From: Lentzea flava
GTDB taxonomy: Bacteria > Actinomycetota > Actinomycetes > Mycobacteriales > Pseudonocardiaceae
Assembly: GCF_014648475.1 (NCBI RefSeq)
Contig: NZ_BMRE01000044.1
Span: 1-64,000, forward strand
Length of the DNA: 64,000 bases
Reading direction: 5' to 3'
Shown here: one piece after another, positions 52,829 to 61,242 of the stretch
How the letters are laid out: each line of letters opens with the position of its first letter
Position numbering within the stretch: the first letter of the stretch is position 1
Program-made: the position numbers and the translations under genes
Notes under the pieces: model-generated
Seen by the model: the letters and a program-made list of their open reading frames with translations, nothing else
What the model was told of the DNA's origin: nothing
The model's database searches: none

Positions 52829-54933
52829 CCATCACCGCTGAGGAAGCAAAGGCGATCTTCCCCGACGAGGTCGTCACCCACGCCAAGACGCGTCTGATCG
52901 ACGTGCCGGGCCTCGACAAGCCGGTCGCGTTCATCACGATCGACAACGGCCTGGACCACACCCGCCCGTCGACGTTCGGCCCGCAGTCGCTGGTGTCGCT
53001 CGGTGCGGCCTTCGACGAGGCCTACGCGGCGAAGCCCGCGGCGATCGCGGTGACCGGCAAGCCGTTCATCTTCGCCGTCGGCGCGGACCTGTCCGCCGTC
53101 GAGAAGGCGACGGACCGCTCGCAGGGCCTGACGATCGGCCGGCTGGGCCACGAGGTCTTCAAGAAGTTCACCGACTCGGACATCCCGACCTTCGCCTTCG
53201 TCAACGGCGCCGTCATGGGTGGCGGTCTCGAGCTCGCGCTGTCGTGCCACTACCGCACGCTGGCGTCGAACGCGGCCGCGATCGCGCTGCCCGAGGTGTT
53301 CCTGGGCCTGTTCCCGGGCTGGGGCGGCACGCAGCTGCTGCCGAACCTGATCGGCGCCAACGACGCCGTGACGGTGATCTTCGAGAACGCGTTGAACCAG
53401 AACAAGATGCTCAAGCCCGCCGAGGCGCTGAAGCTGGGCATCGCGGACGTGCTGTTCGACTCCGCCGACTACCTGGAGCAGTCGCTGCTGTGGCTGTCCG
53501 GTGTCGTGCGCGGCGAGATCACCGTGCCGCGCAAGGAGATCGACCGCGGCGAGGCGTGGGACGCCGCCGTCGCGCGGGCCAAGGCGATCGTGCACGGCAA
53601 GACCAAGGGCGCGGCGCCGGGTGCGCAGAAGGCCCTGGAGCTGCTGGAGCTGGCGCGCGAGAACGACCTGGAGAAGGGCTACGCCGCCGAGACCGAGGGC
53701 CTCGCGGACCTCGTCATGAGCGACGAGCTGCGTGCCGGGCTGTACTCGTTCAACCTGGTGCAGAAGCGCGCGAAGCGTCCGGCCGGCGCGCCGGACAAGT
53801 CGCTGGCGCGCAAGGTCACCAAGGTCGGCGTCGTCGGCGCCGGTCTGATGGCCTCGCAGATGGCGCTGCTGTTCATCCGCCGCCTGCACGTGCCGGTCGT
53901 GCTGACCGACATCGACCAGGCGCGCGTGGACAAGGGCGTCGGCTACGTCCACAGCGAGATCGACAAGCTGCTCGGCAAGTCCCGCATCTCGCCGGACGAG
54001 GCGAACCGTCTCAAGGCTCTCGTGTCCGGCTCGCTGGACAAGGCCGCGTTCGCCGACGCCGACTTCGTGATCGAGGCCGTGTTCGAGGACCTCGCCGTGA
54101 AGCAGCAGGTGTTCGCCGAGGTCGAGGAGCACGTCTCCCCCGAGGCCATCCTCGCCACGAACACCTCGTCGCTGTCCATCACGGACATGGCGTCGAAGCT
54201 CAAGCACCCCGAGCGGGTCGTGGGCTTCCACTTCTTCAACCCGGTCGCGGTCATGCCGCTGCTGGAGATCGTGCGCGCCGAGCAGACCGACGACGCCACG
54301 CTCGCCACGGCGTTCGCGGTCGGCAAGCAGCTGAAGAAGTCCTCGGTGCTGGTGAAGGACGCGCCCGCGTTCGTCGTGAACCGCCTGCTGACCCGCTTCA
54401 TGGGCGAGGTCATCAAGTCGGTCGACGAGGGCACCCCCTTCGAGGTCGCGGACAAGGCCACCGAGCCCCTCGGCCTGCCGATGTCGCCGATGATCCTGCT
54501 GCAGCTGGTCGGTTCCGCCGTCGCGCTGCACGTGTCGGAGACGATGCACAACGCGTTCCCGGACCGCTTCTCGGTGTCGGAGAACATGAAGAAGTTCGTC
54601 GCCGCGGGCAAGGGCGCCGTCTGGCAGTGGGACGCGTCCGGCAACCAGACGGTCGACCCCGAGGTCCTGGAGCTGTGGGAGTTCGGTGACTCCCCGCTGA
54701 CGGGCGAAGAGGTCAAGACCCGCGCGCTGGAGGCCCTGGCCGAGGAGATCCGGATCATGCTCGACGAGGGCGTGGTCGCGGAGGCGCAGGACATCGACCT
54801 GTGCATGATCCTGGGCGCCGGGTGGCCGTTCTGGCTGGGTGGCATCACGCCGTACCTGGACCGCACCGGCATCTCCGAGAAGGTGACAGGCAAGCGGTTC
54901 CTGGCGCCGGGCGTGGCGTCCGTTCCCGCGTAG
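52825..54933 (+). CDS. fadB: Multifunctional beta-oxidation protein FadB (hydratase / 3-hydroxyacyl-CoA dehydrogenase)
   Basis: A 702-residue protein. The N-terminal enoyl-CoA hydratase domain has GGGLELALSCHYR and LPEVFLGLFPGWGGTQ with the two acid/base Glu. The central dehydrogenase domain has the NAD loop VGVVGAGLMASQMA, where the usual third Gly is Ala, then ATNTSSLSITDMA and VGFHFFNPVAVMPLLEIV with the catalytic His. The C-terminal 3-hydroxyacyl-CoA dehydrogenase domain carries VKDAPAFVVNRLL. It pairs with fadA and is closed by a terminator. Confidence 0.93.
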   Translation: MTITAEEAKAIFPDEVVTHAKTRLIDVPGLDKPVAFITIDNGLDHTRPSTFGPQSLVSLGAAFDEAYAAKPAAIAVTGKPFIFAVGADLSAVEKATDRSQGLTIGRLGHEVFKKFTDSDIPTFAFVNGAVMGGGLELALSCHYRTLASNAAAIALPEVFLGLFPGWGGTQLLPNLIGANDAVTVIFENALNQNKMLKPAEALKLGIADVLFDSADYLEQSLLWLSGVVRGEITVPRKEIDRGEAWDAAVARAKAIVHGKTKGAAPGAQKALELLELARENDLEKGYAAETEGLADLVMSDELRAGLYSFNLVQKRAKRPAGAPDKSLARKVTKVGVVGAGLMASQMALLFIRRLHVPVVLTDIDQARVDKGVGYVHSEIDKLLGKSRISPDEANRLKALVSGSLDKAAFADADFVIEAVFEDLAVKQQVFAEVEEHVSPEAILATNTSSLSITDMASKLKHPERVVGFHFFNPVAVMPLLEIVRAEQTDDATLATAFAVGKQLKKSSVLVKDAPAFVVNRLLTRFMGEVIKSVDEGTPFEVADKATEPLGLPMSPMILLQLVGSAVALHVSETMHNAFPDRFSVSENMKKFVAAGKGAVWQWDASGNQTVDPEVLELWEFGDSPLTGEEVKTRALEALAEEIRIMLDEGVVAEAQDIDLCMILGAGWPFWLGGITPYLDRTGISEKVTGKRFLAPGVASVPA

Positions 54934-54946
54934 TTCGCTCGCAGAC

Positions 54947-54980
54947 GAAGCCCGGCTCCTCCTCGACGGAGCCGGGCTTC
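54947..54980 (+). terminator. Strong terminator after fadB
   Basis: GAAGCCCGGCTCC pairs perfectly (13 bp) with GGAGCCGGGCTTC around an 8-base loop, followed by TTCGCG, 14 bases after the fadB stop. Confidence 0.9.
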
Positions 54981-55044
54981 TTCGCGTCGCCGGCACTACG
55001 CCTGGTACGTCAGCTGGTCCGGCGCCTCGTCTCCGCCTCGAGTA

Positions 55045-55365
55045 TCAGTCCTCGGTTTCGGGCTGGTACTGCTCCGCGCTGCCGTCCTGCCGGATGAAGT
55101 AGGCCTCGATGTTCGTCGCCCGCAGCGTCACCTCGGACCCGGCCACCAGATCCCGGTAGCGCAGCAGGTCGGGCAGCCCGAGGGCCACGACGTCGAACGG
55201 GTGCTTCTGGCGCAGCATGAGCGACCGCCGCAACGCTTCGCTGAACGCCCGGCGCGGTGAGTCGTCGTCCTCGGGGACCTCCACCAGCGCGCCTTCGAGC
55301 TGACGTTCGAGCGCGGCCCGCACGTGGTCTGCCGTGCACCAGGCCGCGATCTCCGTGAGAGTCAT
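55045..55365 (-). CDS. Small cytoplasmic protein, unknown function
   Basis: A 106-residue protein starting at ATG 55365 (MTLTEIAAWCTADHVRAALE) with GGGA upstream. It is predicted mixed alpha/beta, with a central RRSLMLRQKHPFDVVALGLP and an acidic C-terminus. There is no signal or membrane segment. I recognise no family. It stands alone between the fadB terminator and the next plus-strand gene. Confidence 0.7.
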   Translation of the reverse strand: MTLTEIAAWCTADHVRAALERQLEGALVEVPEDDDSPRRAFSEALRRSLMLRQKHPFDVVALGLPDLLRYRDLVAGSEVTLRATNIEAYFIRQDGSAEQYQPETED

Positions 55366-55424
55366 GTGTCCCGTATCGGGAAAATTCGCGGGATCATTAG
55401 CAGTCCGGATGTTTCGATCAGGTC

Positions 55425-55937
55425 ATGATGGCCCGGCCCGCGATCCTGCTCGACGTCGACGGCCCGCTGAACCCGTACCTCGCGAAGCCGACCCGACGCC
55501 CGCCCGGCTACACCACGCACCGCATCCGGCCCGCGGGTTTCGTCAGGCCGTTGCGCGTGTGGCTGGACCCGTCCCACGGACCGTGGCTGCTGTCGCTCGC
55601 CGCCGCGACGGACGCGGACCTGGTGTGGGCGACGACGTGGGAGCACGAGGCGAACAAGTACATCGGGCCGCGCCTCGGGCTGCCGGAGCTCGAGTGGATC
55701 GACTTCGGCGGCGGTGGGGCCGACCACCGCGACGGCCACCACGGCAAGGTTCCCGCGATCACCGAGTGGGCGGGCACGCGGCCGATCGCGTGGCTCGACG
55801 ACGAGTTCCAGCCACGTGACCCGGAGTGGGCGGCTGCCCGGCCGGGCACGCTGCTGGTGCCGGTCGACCCGCGCCGGGGCATCGGTATTGATCACTTGGA
55901 GCGGGTCCGGTCGTTCCTCACCGCATCCTGGCACTGA
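55425..55937 (+). CDS. HAD-like hydrolase family protein
   Basis: A 170-residue protein with the HAD signature at the N-terminus, ARPAILLDVDGPLNPYLAKP (DxD with the second Asp preceding Gly), and a late acidic motif PIAWLDDEFQPRDP. A middle WATTWEHEANKYIG also fits HAD-like proteins of this small class. Predicted phosphatase-type fold; substrate unknown. The TGA at 55935-55937 lies inside the terminal repeat of the next repeat copy. Confidence 0.72.
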   Translation: MMARPAILLDVDGPLNPYLAKPTRRPPGYTTHRIRPAGFVRPLRVWLDPSHGPWLLSLAAATDADLVWATTWEHEANKYIGPRLGLPELEWIDFGGGGADHRDGHHGKVPAITEWAGTRPIAWLDDEFQPRDPEWAAARPGTLLVPVDPRRGIGIDHLERVRSFLTASWH

Positions 55938-56023
55938 TATATCGGCTGCCCTTGCAATGAGACGTTTGCGGACGAAGTCCAAAGAGTCGTTGCTAAGGTG
56001 CAGGTCAGAGACCGATATATTGG
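55934..56023. repeat. Hairpin repeat copy 4 with both ends
   Basis: CTGATATATCGG (55934-55945) and CCGATATATTGG (56012-56023) bound a single hairpin core TTGCAATGAG... to ...CGTTGCTAA (55952-55996) with GCGGACGAAGTCC at the tip. It contains the stop codon of the HAD-like gene and ends 4 bases before the VapC-type gene stop. Confidence 0.65.
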
Positions 56024-56027
56024 TTCG

Positions 56028-56438
56028 TCAGGCCTGACGGATCGGCACGACCTCCACGAGCCGCTCGACGTCCTTGAAGTCCTTGACGTTCATCGTCAGC
56101 ACCGGCAGCTTGGCGACCGCCGCCGTGGCCGCGATCTGCAGGTCCATCCGCCGCGGGCGGGGGCTGCGGCCGGCCCGCCGCACCAGCGAGGCCATCTGTC
56201 CGTAGACCTTGGCCTCCTCGACACCGAACGGGAGCACCTCGAACGTCTGCAGCGCCGCGTAGTACCGCTCGGTGCGAGCGAAGCGCTCGACCGGGTCGTC
56301 GGTGTCCAGCCCGAACGCCAGTTCGGCGATCGTGATCGCGCTGAGGAACGGCTGCGCGTTGACGTAGGGGCCCAGATTCGCCCGCTCGAGCCTGATCAGG
56401 ACACAGGTGTCGAGCAGGCAGCGGCTCAGGTCTGCCAC
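56028..56438 (-). CDS. VapC-type PIN-domain toxin
   Basis: A 136-residue PIN-domain protein. Acidic catalytic residues lie in RCLLDTCVLIRLE (Asp), ITIAELAFGL (Glu), RMDLQIAATAAV (Asp) and MNVKDFKDV (Asp), the order for Mg-dependent RNases of VapBC modules. The start is GTG 56438, overlapping the antitoxin 3' end by 13 bases, consistent with coupled expression. Confidence 0.9.
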   Translation of the reverse strand: MADLSRCLLDTCVLIRLERANLGPYVNAQPFLSAITIAELAFGLDTDDPVERFARTERYYAALQTFEVLPFGVEEAKVYGQMASLVRRAGRSPRPRRMDLQIAATAAVAKLPVLTMNVKDFKDVERLVEVVPIRQA

Positions 56439-56710
56439 GGGTCTTCCAGCGGGTCGTCCTCACCGAAGACCTGGTCGGCCGCCTTCCGGTCGGCCTCCCA
56501 GCGGTCGAGGTCGACCGGCGGCAGAGTTCCGAACAGCACCTGGACGTCACCGAGCGGTGGCCGGGACACGACTTCCTCCCGGTACGGCAGGAGTTGGGCG
56601 ACCGGCTTGTTGTTGCGGGTGACGACGAAGCTCTCACCCGCCTCGACCCGTCGCATGATCTCCGCGTTGTCGTTGCGGAGCTCACGCTGTCCGATGGCTT
56701 TGAGCTGCAT
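56426..56710 (-). CDS. Phd/YefM-type antitoxin
   Basis: A 94-residue antitoxin. The N-terminal DNA-binding Phd/YefM fold reads MQLKAIGQRELRNDNAEIMR, then GESFVVTRNNKPVAQLLPY. The acidic C-terminal tail (EDDPLEDPWQT) would neutralise the toxin. It precedes and overlaps the PIN toxin gene. GCTACAG repeats upstream of its start are probable autoregulatory sites. Confidence 0.9.
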   Translation of the reverse strand: MQLKAIGQRELRNDNAEIMRRVEAGESFVVTRNNKPVAQLLPYREEVVSRPPLGDVQVLFGTLPPVDLDRWEADRKAADQVFGEDDPLEDPWQT

Positions 56711-56717
56711 AGCTCAA

Positions 56718-56760
56718 CTGTAGCCCAAACCCAACAAAAGTGCTACAGAGTAGCTACAGC
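56718..56760. promoter_or_regulatory. Antitoxin operator repeats
   Basis: CTGTAGC at 56718 faces two direct GCTACAG copies at 56742 and 56753, just upstream of the antitoxin ATG. The spacing suits cooperative binding by Phd dimers and conditional autoregulation. Confidence 0.6.
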
Positions 56761-56782
56761 ACGAGCCGGATACCCGGAGCGC

Positions 56783-57502
56783 GTGATCAGGATCGGCACG
56801 TCGGGCTGGCGCTACCCGGAGTGGCGCGACGGCTTCTACCGCGGCATCCCGCAACGGCGCTGGCTGGGCCACCTGGCCAGGCACGTCGGCACGATCGAGA
56901 TCAACGGCTCGTTCTACCGCCTCCAGCCACCCTCGAACTACCGGAAGTGGGCCGCCGAGACCCCGGACGGCTTCCTCTTCTCGGTCAAGGGCTCACGACT
57001 GATCACGCACCACAAACGCCTGCGCCACATCGAGGACGCGCTGCAGACCTTCACGTCATCCCTCGCACTCGGCCCCAAGCAGGGCCCGATCCTCTGGCAG
57101 CTGCCGTCCACCCTGCGCTTCGACGAGCCGGTGCTGAAGGACTTCCTCGCCGCGCTCCCGCCAGGCAGGCACGCCTTCGAGCCGCGCCACGAGTCGTTCC
57201 GCACCGACGCCTACTTCAGCCTCCTGCAACAGCACAACGTCGCCCACGTCGTGTCCGACGCGCCGACGTTCCCGTGCATCGAGGCCGTCACCGCCGACTT
57301 CGCCTACATCCGCCTGCACGGCCACGACGAGCTGTACATCAGCTCCTACGACGACGAACAGCTGGACGGGTGGGCACGCAAGATCCGCGACTGGGACCGC
57401 GACACGTTCGTGTACTTCGACAACACCATGAAAGGTGCCGCGCCGGACAACGCCCAAAAGCTGGCGCAACGCCTCGACGTGCCGCTAGCGTCACATACGT
57501 GA
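56783..57502 (+). CDS. DUF72 family protein (copy 1)
   Basis: A 239-residue DUF72 TIM-barrel-like protein starting at GTG 56783 (VIRIGTSGWRYPEWRDGFYR). Landmarks are EINGSFYRLQPPSNYRKWA, FLFSVKGSRLITHHKRL, GPILWQLPSTLRFD, YIRLHGHDELYISSY and a late VYFDNTMKGAAPDNA. The function is unknown, though it is widely conserved. The stop overlaps the start of the GH5 gene (GTGA). A second copy lies at 59.9 kb. Confidence 0.9.
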   Translation: MIRIGTSGWRYPEWRDGFYRGIPQRRWLGHLARHVGTIEINGSFYRLQPPSNYRKWAAETPDGFLFSVKGSRLITHHKRLRHIEDALQTFTSSLALGPKQGPILWQLPSTLRFDEPVLKDFLAALPPGRHAFEPRHESFRTDAYFSLLQQHNVAHVVSDAPTFPCIEAVTADFAYIRLHGHDELYISSYDDEQLDGWARKIRDWDRDTFVYFDNTMKGAAPDNAQKLAQRLDVPLASHT

Positions 57503-59211
57503 AACTCACTCGCGTCTCGGCCACCCTGCTCCTGGCCGCGAGTCTCGTAGCTCCCGCGCAGGCGGAACCGGCGTCCTGGACCGGCCCGCTGAGCACGCGC
57601 GGACGGTGGATCGTCGATGCCAACGGCGACCGCTTCAAGCTGAAGTCCGGCAACTGGCACGGTGCGAGCGGCACCTGGAACGGTTCCGGCGACATCAACG
57701 ACCCCGCCAACCACCACGCCGGCGAGAAGGCCGACCAGGTCCCGCTCGGCCTGGACCGCGCCACGATGGCCGAGATCATCAGCGGGTTCAAGGAGATCGG
57801 CGTCAACAGCGTCCGGTTGCCGTTCTCCAACCAGATGATCAAGGACACCAACCCGGTCAACGGCCTGAGAGACGCGCAGCTCAACGGCAAGCGGCCGCTC
57901 GAGATCTACGACGCCGTCGTGGCCGGCCTGACGAGCAACAACCTCGCCGTCATCCTCAACAACCACACCACCACGTCGCGGTGGTGTTGCGGCGTCGACG
58001 GCAACGAGCGGTGGAACACCAGCCAGAGCACGGACCAGTGGGTCAACGACTGGGCGTTCATGGCCGACCGCTACAAGGCCAACAAACGCGTCGTCGGCGC
58101 GGACCTCTACAACGAGGTGCGCCGCAACATCTGGGACGACCCGAACTGGGGCTGGGGCAACGACCACGACTGGCACAAGGCCTCGCAGCAGGCCGCGGAC
58201 CGCATCCAGCAGACGGCACCCGATCTGCTGGTCATCGTGGAAGGCATCAACTGGACCGGCATCCCCGTCGACGGCTTCGCGCACGGACGGCCGACGCTGG
58301 AGCCCGTCAGGTACCTCAGCCACACGCTCGCGAACCCCGGCAAGCTCGTCTACTCCGCTCACTTCTACGGCTACACCGGGCCGAACCACAGCGGCGCCAC
58401 GGGAACCGGCGAGACGAGCGACCCGCGCTACCAGGACCTGTCGCCGCAGGAGCTGACGGATGTCCTGCAGCGCCAGGCGTTCTACATCACCGAGGCGCAG
58501 AAGCACTTCACCGCGCCGTTGTGGATCAGCGAGTTCGGTGTCGGCGGCCGCGAGGAGAGCAACCCCAAGGCACGCGACTGGTTCGAGCGGTTCGTGAACC
58601 ATCTGATCGCGACGGACGCAGACTTCGCGTACTGGCCGTTGGTCGGCTTCCACGACAACCGCCGCGGCAACGGCTGGGCGCTGTTGCACTGGGACGCCAA
58701 CGGAAACCGCATGGGCGTCAACGACGGCGACGACTGGCGCGCGTCGGCCTGGAACCGTCTCGTCAACGCCCCGCAACGCTCCGGGCAGATCCCGCGCGAG
58801 ACCCGGTGGAACATGTTGCTCAAGGAATCGTGTCCGCAGAACGAAAAGCTCGTCGGCATCAGCCACACCGGCGGCCGCGGGCTGTGCGTCAGCAGTCCAC
58901 AGTGGAGCACCACGACCAGGGTGACCAATGAGCAGCACGTGACCAACGACTGGGCAGTCGGCTACACCAAACTCCAGTGCCCGCCCGGCAACGCGGCCGT
59001 CGGCTACGCGAACTTCACGCTGGTCTGCGCGCCGATCGCACAAGGATCATCCAGCAGAGTCCTGTGGTTCGACCGGGGCGACAACCGGCCGGACGTGGGC
59101 GGTGACTGGGCCAACGGGCACTACAAGGGCCAGTGCGCGCAGGACGAGCACATCGCCGGCGTCGCCTACAACTGGCGCAGGACGCCGGACGCGTTGCTCT
59201 GCCGGAAGTGA
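57499..59211 (+). CDS. Secreted GH5 family glycoside hydrolase
   Basis: A 570-residue exported protein starting at GTG 57499. The signal peptide is VKLTRVSATLLLAASLVAPA, then QA. The GH5 domain has the acid/base Glu206 (GADLYNEVR), the nucleophile Glu345 (WISEFGVGG), and SAHFYGYTG between. A C-terminal Cys-containing domain of about 130 residues follows. It is likely a cellulase/beta-glucanase; exact specificity is not readable. It overlaps the DUF72 stop by 4 bases, so the two share a transcript, and its 3' end overlaps nat by 46 bases. Confidence 0.9.
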   Translation: MKLTRVSATLLLAASLVAPAQAEPASWTGPLSTRGRWIVDANGDRFKLKSGNWHGASGTWNGSGDINDPANHHAGEKADQVPLGLDRATMAEIISGFKEIGVNSVRLPFSNQMIKDTNPVNGLRDAQLNGKRPLEIYDAVVAGLTSNNLAVILNNHTTTSRWCCGVDGNERWNTSQSTDQWVNDWAFMADRYKANKRVVGADLYNEVRRNIWDDPNWGWGNDHDWHKASQQAADRIQQTAPDLLVIVEGINWTGIPVDGFAHGRPTLEPVRYLSHTLANPGKLVYSAHFYGYTGPNHSGATGTGETSDPRYQDLSPQELTDVLQRQAFYITEAQKHFTAPLWISEFGVGGREESNPKARDWFERFVNHLIATDADFAYWPLVGFHDNRRGNGWALLHWDANGNRMGVNDGDDWRASAWNRLVNAPQRSGQIPRETRWNMLLKESCPQNEKLVGISHTGGRGLCVSSPQWSTTTRVTNEQHVTNDWAVGYTKLQCPPGNAAVGYANFTLVCAPIAQGSSSRVLWFDRGDNRPDVGGDWANGHYKGQCAQDEHIAGVAYNWRRTPDALLCRK

Positions 59212-59897
59212 ATTCCGAAGTGTTCCAGGAAAGCGGCCGCAGGATCCTCGACGTCGGTTGAGGTCTTGCGGTCGCCTTCGGTCACCAGGACCTTGTCGCC
59301 CGTCACGGTGATCCGCCCGTCCGGCAACGCCAGCGACGCAATCGGCCCCTTCCGGAAATGCGATTCCGGCGCGGTCTGCTGCCACCAGCACGTCGGCACG
59401 AACTCGGCGAGCTCGCGCGGCCGCCGTTCCAGCCGGTAACAGGGCTCACCGTTCCTCAGCACGTCCACGTCGTCGCCGGCGTCCGCCAGCCGGAACACGC
59501 CGAACGGGTCCTTCTGGTCCTCCCGCGACGCCCACGACAGCGGGTGCAGCGTGAAGGCCCCGAACCCGACGTCCACCAGCCACGCGTCGTCGACCAGCAG
59601 CGCCAGATGGTCGAACGGCGGCCCGAACGCCTCGCCGTCGAACACGCGCGCCGCCAGCAACTGAACGCTGTGTCCCAAGTGCCGCAACAACTCGGCGAAC
59701 AACCCGTTGAGCTCGTAGCAGAACCCGCCCCGCCGCCGCACGACGATCTTGTCGTACAGCCACGGGACCTCCAGCACGATCCTGGTGTCCATGTGGGTGT
59801 CGAGGTTCTCGAACGGGACGCTCAGCAGGTGCCGTTCGTGCAGCTCGGCCAACGACGAGTCCCGCGAAGCACCGATGCGCTGTAGGTAGGCCTCCAC
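59166..59897 (-). CDS. nat: Arylamine N-acetyltransferase
   Basis: A 243-residue NAT. The catalytic triad is Cys60 (RRGGFCYELN), His97 (FDHLALLV) and Asp109 (WLVDVGFG). It transfers acetyl groups from acetyl-CoA to arylamines, hydrazines or cell-wall-related substrates. GTG 59897 is the start. The 3' end overlaps the convergent GH5 gene by 46 bases; 17 bases separate its 5' end from the second DUF72 gene. Confidence 0.93.
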   Translation of the reverse strand: MEAYLQRIGASRDSSLAELHERHLLSVPFENLDTHMDTRIVLEVPWLYDKIVVRRRGGFCYELNGLFAELLRHLGHSVQLLAARVFDGEAFGPPFDHLALLVDDAWLVDVGFGAFTLHPLSWASREDQKDPFGVFRLADAGDDVDVLRNGEPCYRLERRPRELAEFVPTCWWQQTAPESHFRKGPIASLALPDGRITVTGDKVLVTEGDRKTSTDVEDPAAAFLEHFGIHFRQSNASGVLRQL

Positions 59898-59914
59898 CGT
59901 GCCACGATAACCAC

Positions 59915-60724
59915 ATGGGCGAGGTCAGGATCGGCACTTCGGGGTGGGTGTACCCGCCCTGGCGCGGCACGTTCTACCCCAAGGGCGTCACGCAGAAGCG
60001 CGAGCTGGCCTACCTGAGCGAGCAGCTCAACTCCGTGGAGATCAACGGCTCGTTCTACTCCCTGCAACGCCCGTCGAGCTACCAGAAGTGGGCCGCGGAG
60101 ACCCCGGACGACTTCGTGTTCGCCGTCAAGGGCAGCCGCTTCATCACGCACATGAAGCGCCTCAAGGACGGCAAGGACCTCCTCGCGAACTACCTCGCGT
60201 CCGGCGTCCTCGCCCTGGGCCCGAAACTCGGCCCGATCCTCTGGCAGCTCCCTCCCACGCTGCAGTTCGACGCCGACCTGCTCACCCGCTTCTTCGAGGG
60301 CCTCCCCCGCACCACCACCGAGGCCGCCGAGATCGCGAAGCGCCACGACCACCGCGTCGACCCGGCCCACACCACGACCGACGCCGAACGCCCGATGCGG
60401 CACGCCCTCGAAATCCGCCACGACAGCTTCACCACGCCGGAGTTCTGCGACCTGCTCAAACGCCACGACATCGCGCTGGTGATCGCCGACGCCGCCGGCA
60501 AGTACCCGCTGATCGAGGAGGTCACGAGCGACTTCGTCTACGTGCGGCTGCACGGCCACGACGAGCTGTACGTCAGCGGTTACACCGACGAAGGCCTCGA
60601 CATGTGGGCAACCAAGATCCGAAAGTGGCGCAAGCACCACGACGTGTTCGTCTACTTCGACAACGACGCCAAGGCCTACGCCCCGCGCGACGCCAAAGCG
60701 CTCCAAGATCGTCTGGCCGATTGA
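59915..60724 (+). CDS. DUF72 family protein (copy 2)
   Basis: A 269-residue paralogue of the 56.8-kb gene: MGEVRIGTSGWVYPPWRGTF, VEINGSFYSLQRPSSYQKWA, FVFAVKGSRFITHMKRL, GPILWQLPPTLQFD and YVRLHGHDELYVSGY. It is longer by an insert of about 30 residues (around LPRTTTEAAEIAKRHDHRVD). The pair is diverged, not a fresh duplicate. Function unknown. Confidence 0.9.
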   Translation: MGEVRIGTSGWVYPPWRGTFYPKGVTQKRELAYLSEQLNSVEINGSFYSLQRPSSYQKWAAETPDDFVFAVKGSRFITHMKRLKDGKDLLANYLASGVLALGPKLGPILWQLPPTLQFDADLLTRFFEGLPRTTTEAAEIAKRHDHRVDPAHTTTDAERPMRHALEIRHDSFTTPEFCDLLKRHDIALVIADAAGKYPLIEEVTSDFVYVRLHGHDELYVSGYTDEGLDMWATKIRKWRKHHDVFVYFDNDAKAYAPRDAKALQDRLAD

Positions 60725-60766
60725 TCCAAACGGACGCACACTCGTTGTCAGACGGAGGTGCGTCCC

Positions 60767-61123
60767 ATGTCGACGAAGAGTCTCATCGCCGCGTTGGTGA
60801 TCACTGCGGGAGCGGTTGCCTCCAGTGGGATCGCCGTAGCGCAGAGTGACAAGAGCTGCGACAAGGGCGAGTTCTGCGTGTGGGCAGGGCCCGACTACAC
60901 GGGGGCGGTCCAGCGCCTCGACCTGGAGACCGCGAACCCCGGCGAGTGCATCCCGCTGAACCTCGTCGGCAAGTCCTTCGTCAACCGCCTGAGCAGGGAC
61001 GCGAGCGTCTACCAACGGGAGAACTGCTCGACCGAGGCCGAGTTCACCACCTACCCCAAACACGGCACCTACGTGCCCGACGCGTACTTCGTCATCCGGG
61101 CACTGGAGGTGTGGGGTCCATAA
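60767..61123 (+). CDS. Secreted peptidase-inhibitor I36-type protein
   Basis: A 118-residue exported protein starting at ATG 60767 (MSTKSLIAALVITAGAVASS), with GGAGG 8 bases upstream. After the signal peptide (about residue 28) comes a crystallin-like beta domain with the I36/SMPI features: CDKGEFCVWAGPDYTGAVQR and FVNRLSRDASVYQRENC. Four Cys can pair. Related Streptomyces SMPI inhibits metalloproteases; inhibition here is inferred. Confidence 0.8.
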   Translation: MSTKSLIAALVITAGAVASSGIAVAQSDKSCDKGEFCVWAGPDYTGAVQRLDLETANPGECIPLNLVGKSFVNRLSRDASVYQRENCSTEAEFTTYPKHGTYVPDAYFVIRALEVWGP

Positions 61124-61169
61124 CGAGGGCGGACTACTTTAGTCACCCTATGTAACACCACCCGATCGT

Positions 61170-61181
61170 GTGAGTACTCAC
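61170..61181. promoter_or_regulatory. 12-bp palindrome upstream of the zinc-hook ATPase
   Basis: GTGAGTACTCAC is a perfect palindrome 61 bases upstream of the ATPase start, in the only sizeable gap before it. It is a candidate operator. Confidence 0.3.
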
Positions 61182-61242
61182 CAGTAGGTCTCATTTGGTG
61201 CCTAGGTTGCCGCCCTATCGAGTGGTGGCAGCTGGAGGAAAT

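Noticed and set aside
43129..56023. Four dispersed hairpin repeats as a CRISPR array or integron attC sites
   Set aside because: They are kilobases apart, palindromic, and lack spacer regularity, cas genes or an integrase.
61195..61242. TTG start for the zinc-hook ATPase
   Set aside because: GTG 61243 has GGAGG at good spacing; the upstream codons contain no conserved-looking sequence.
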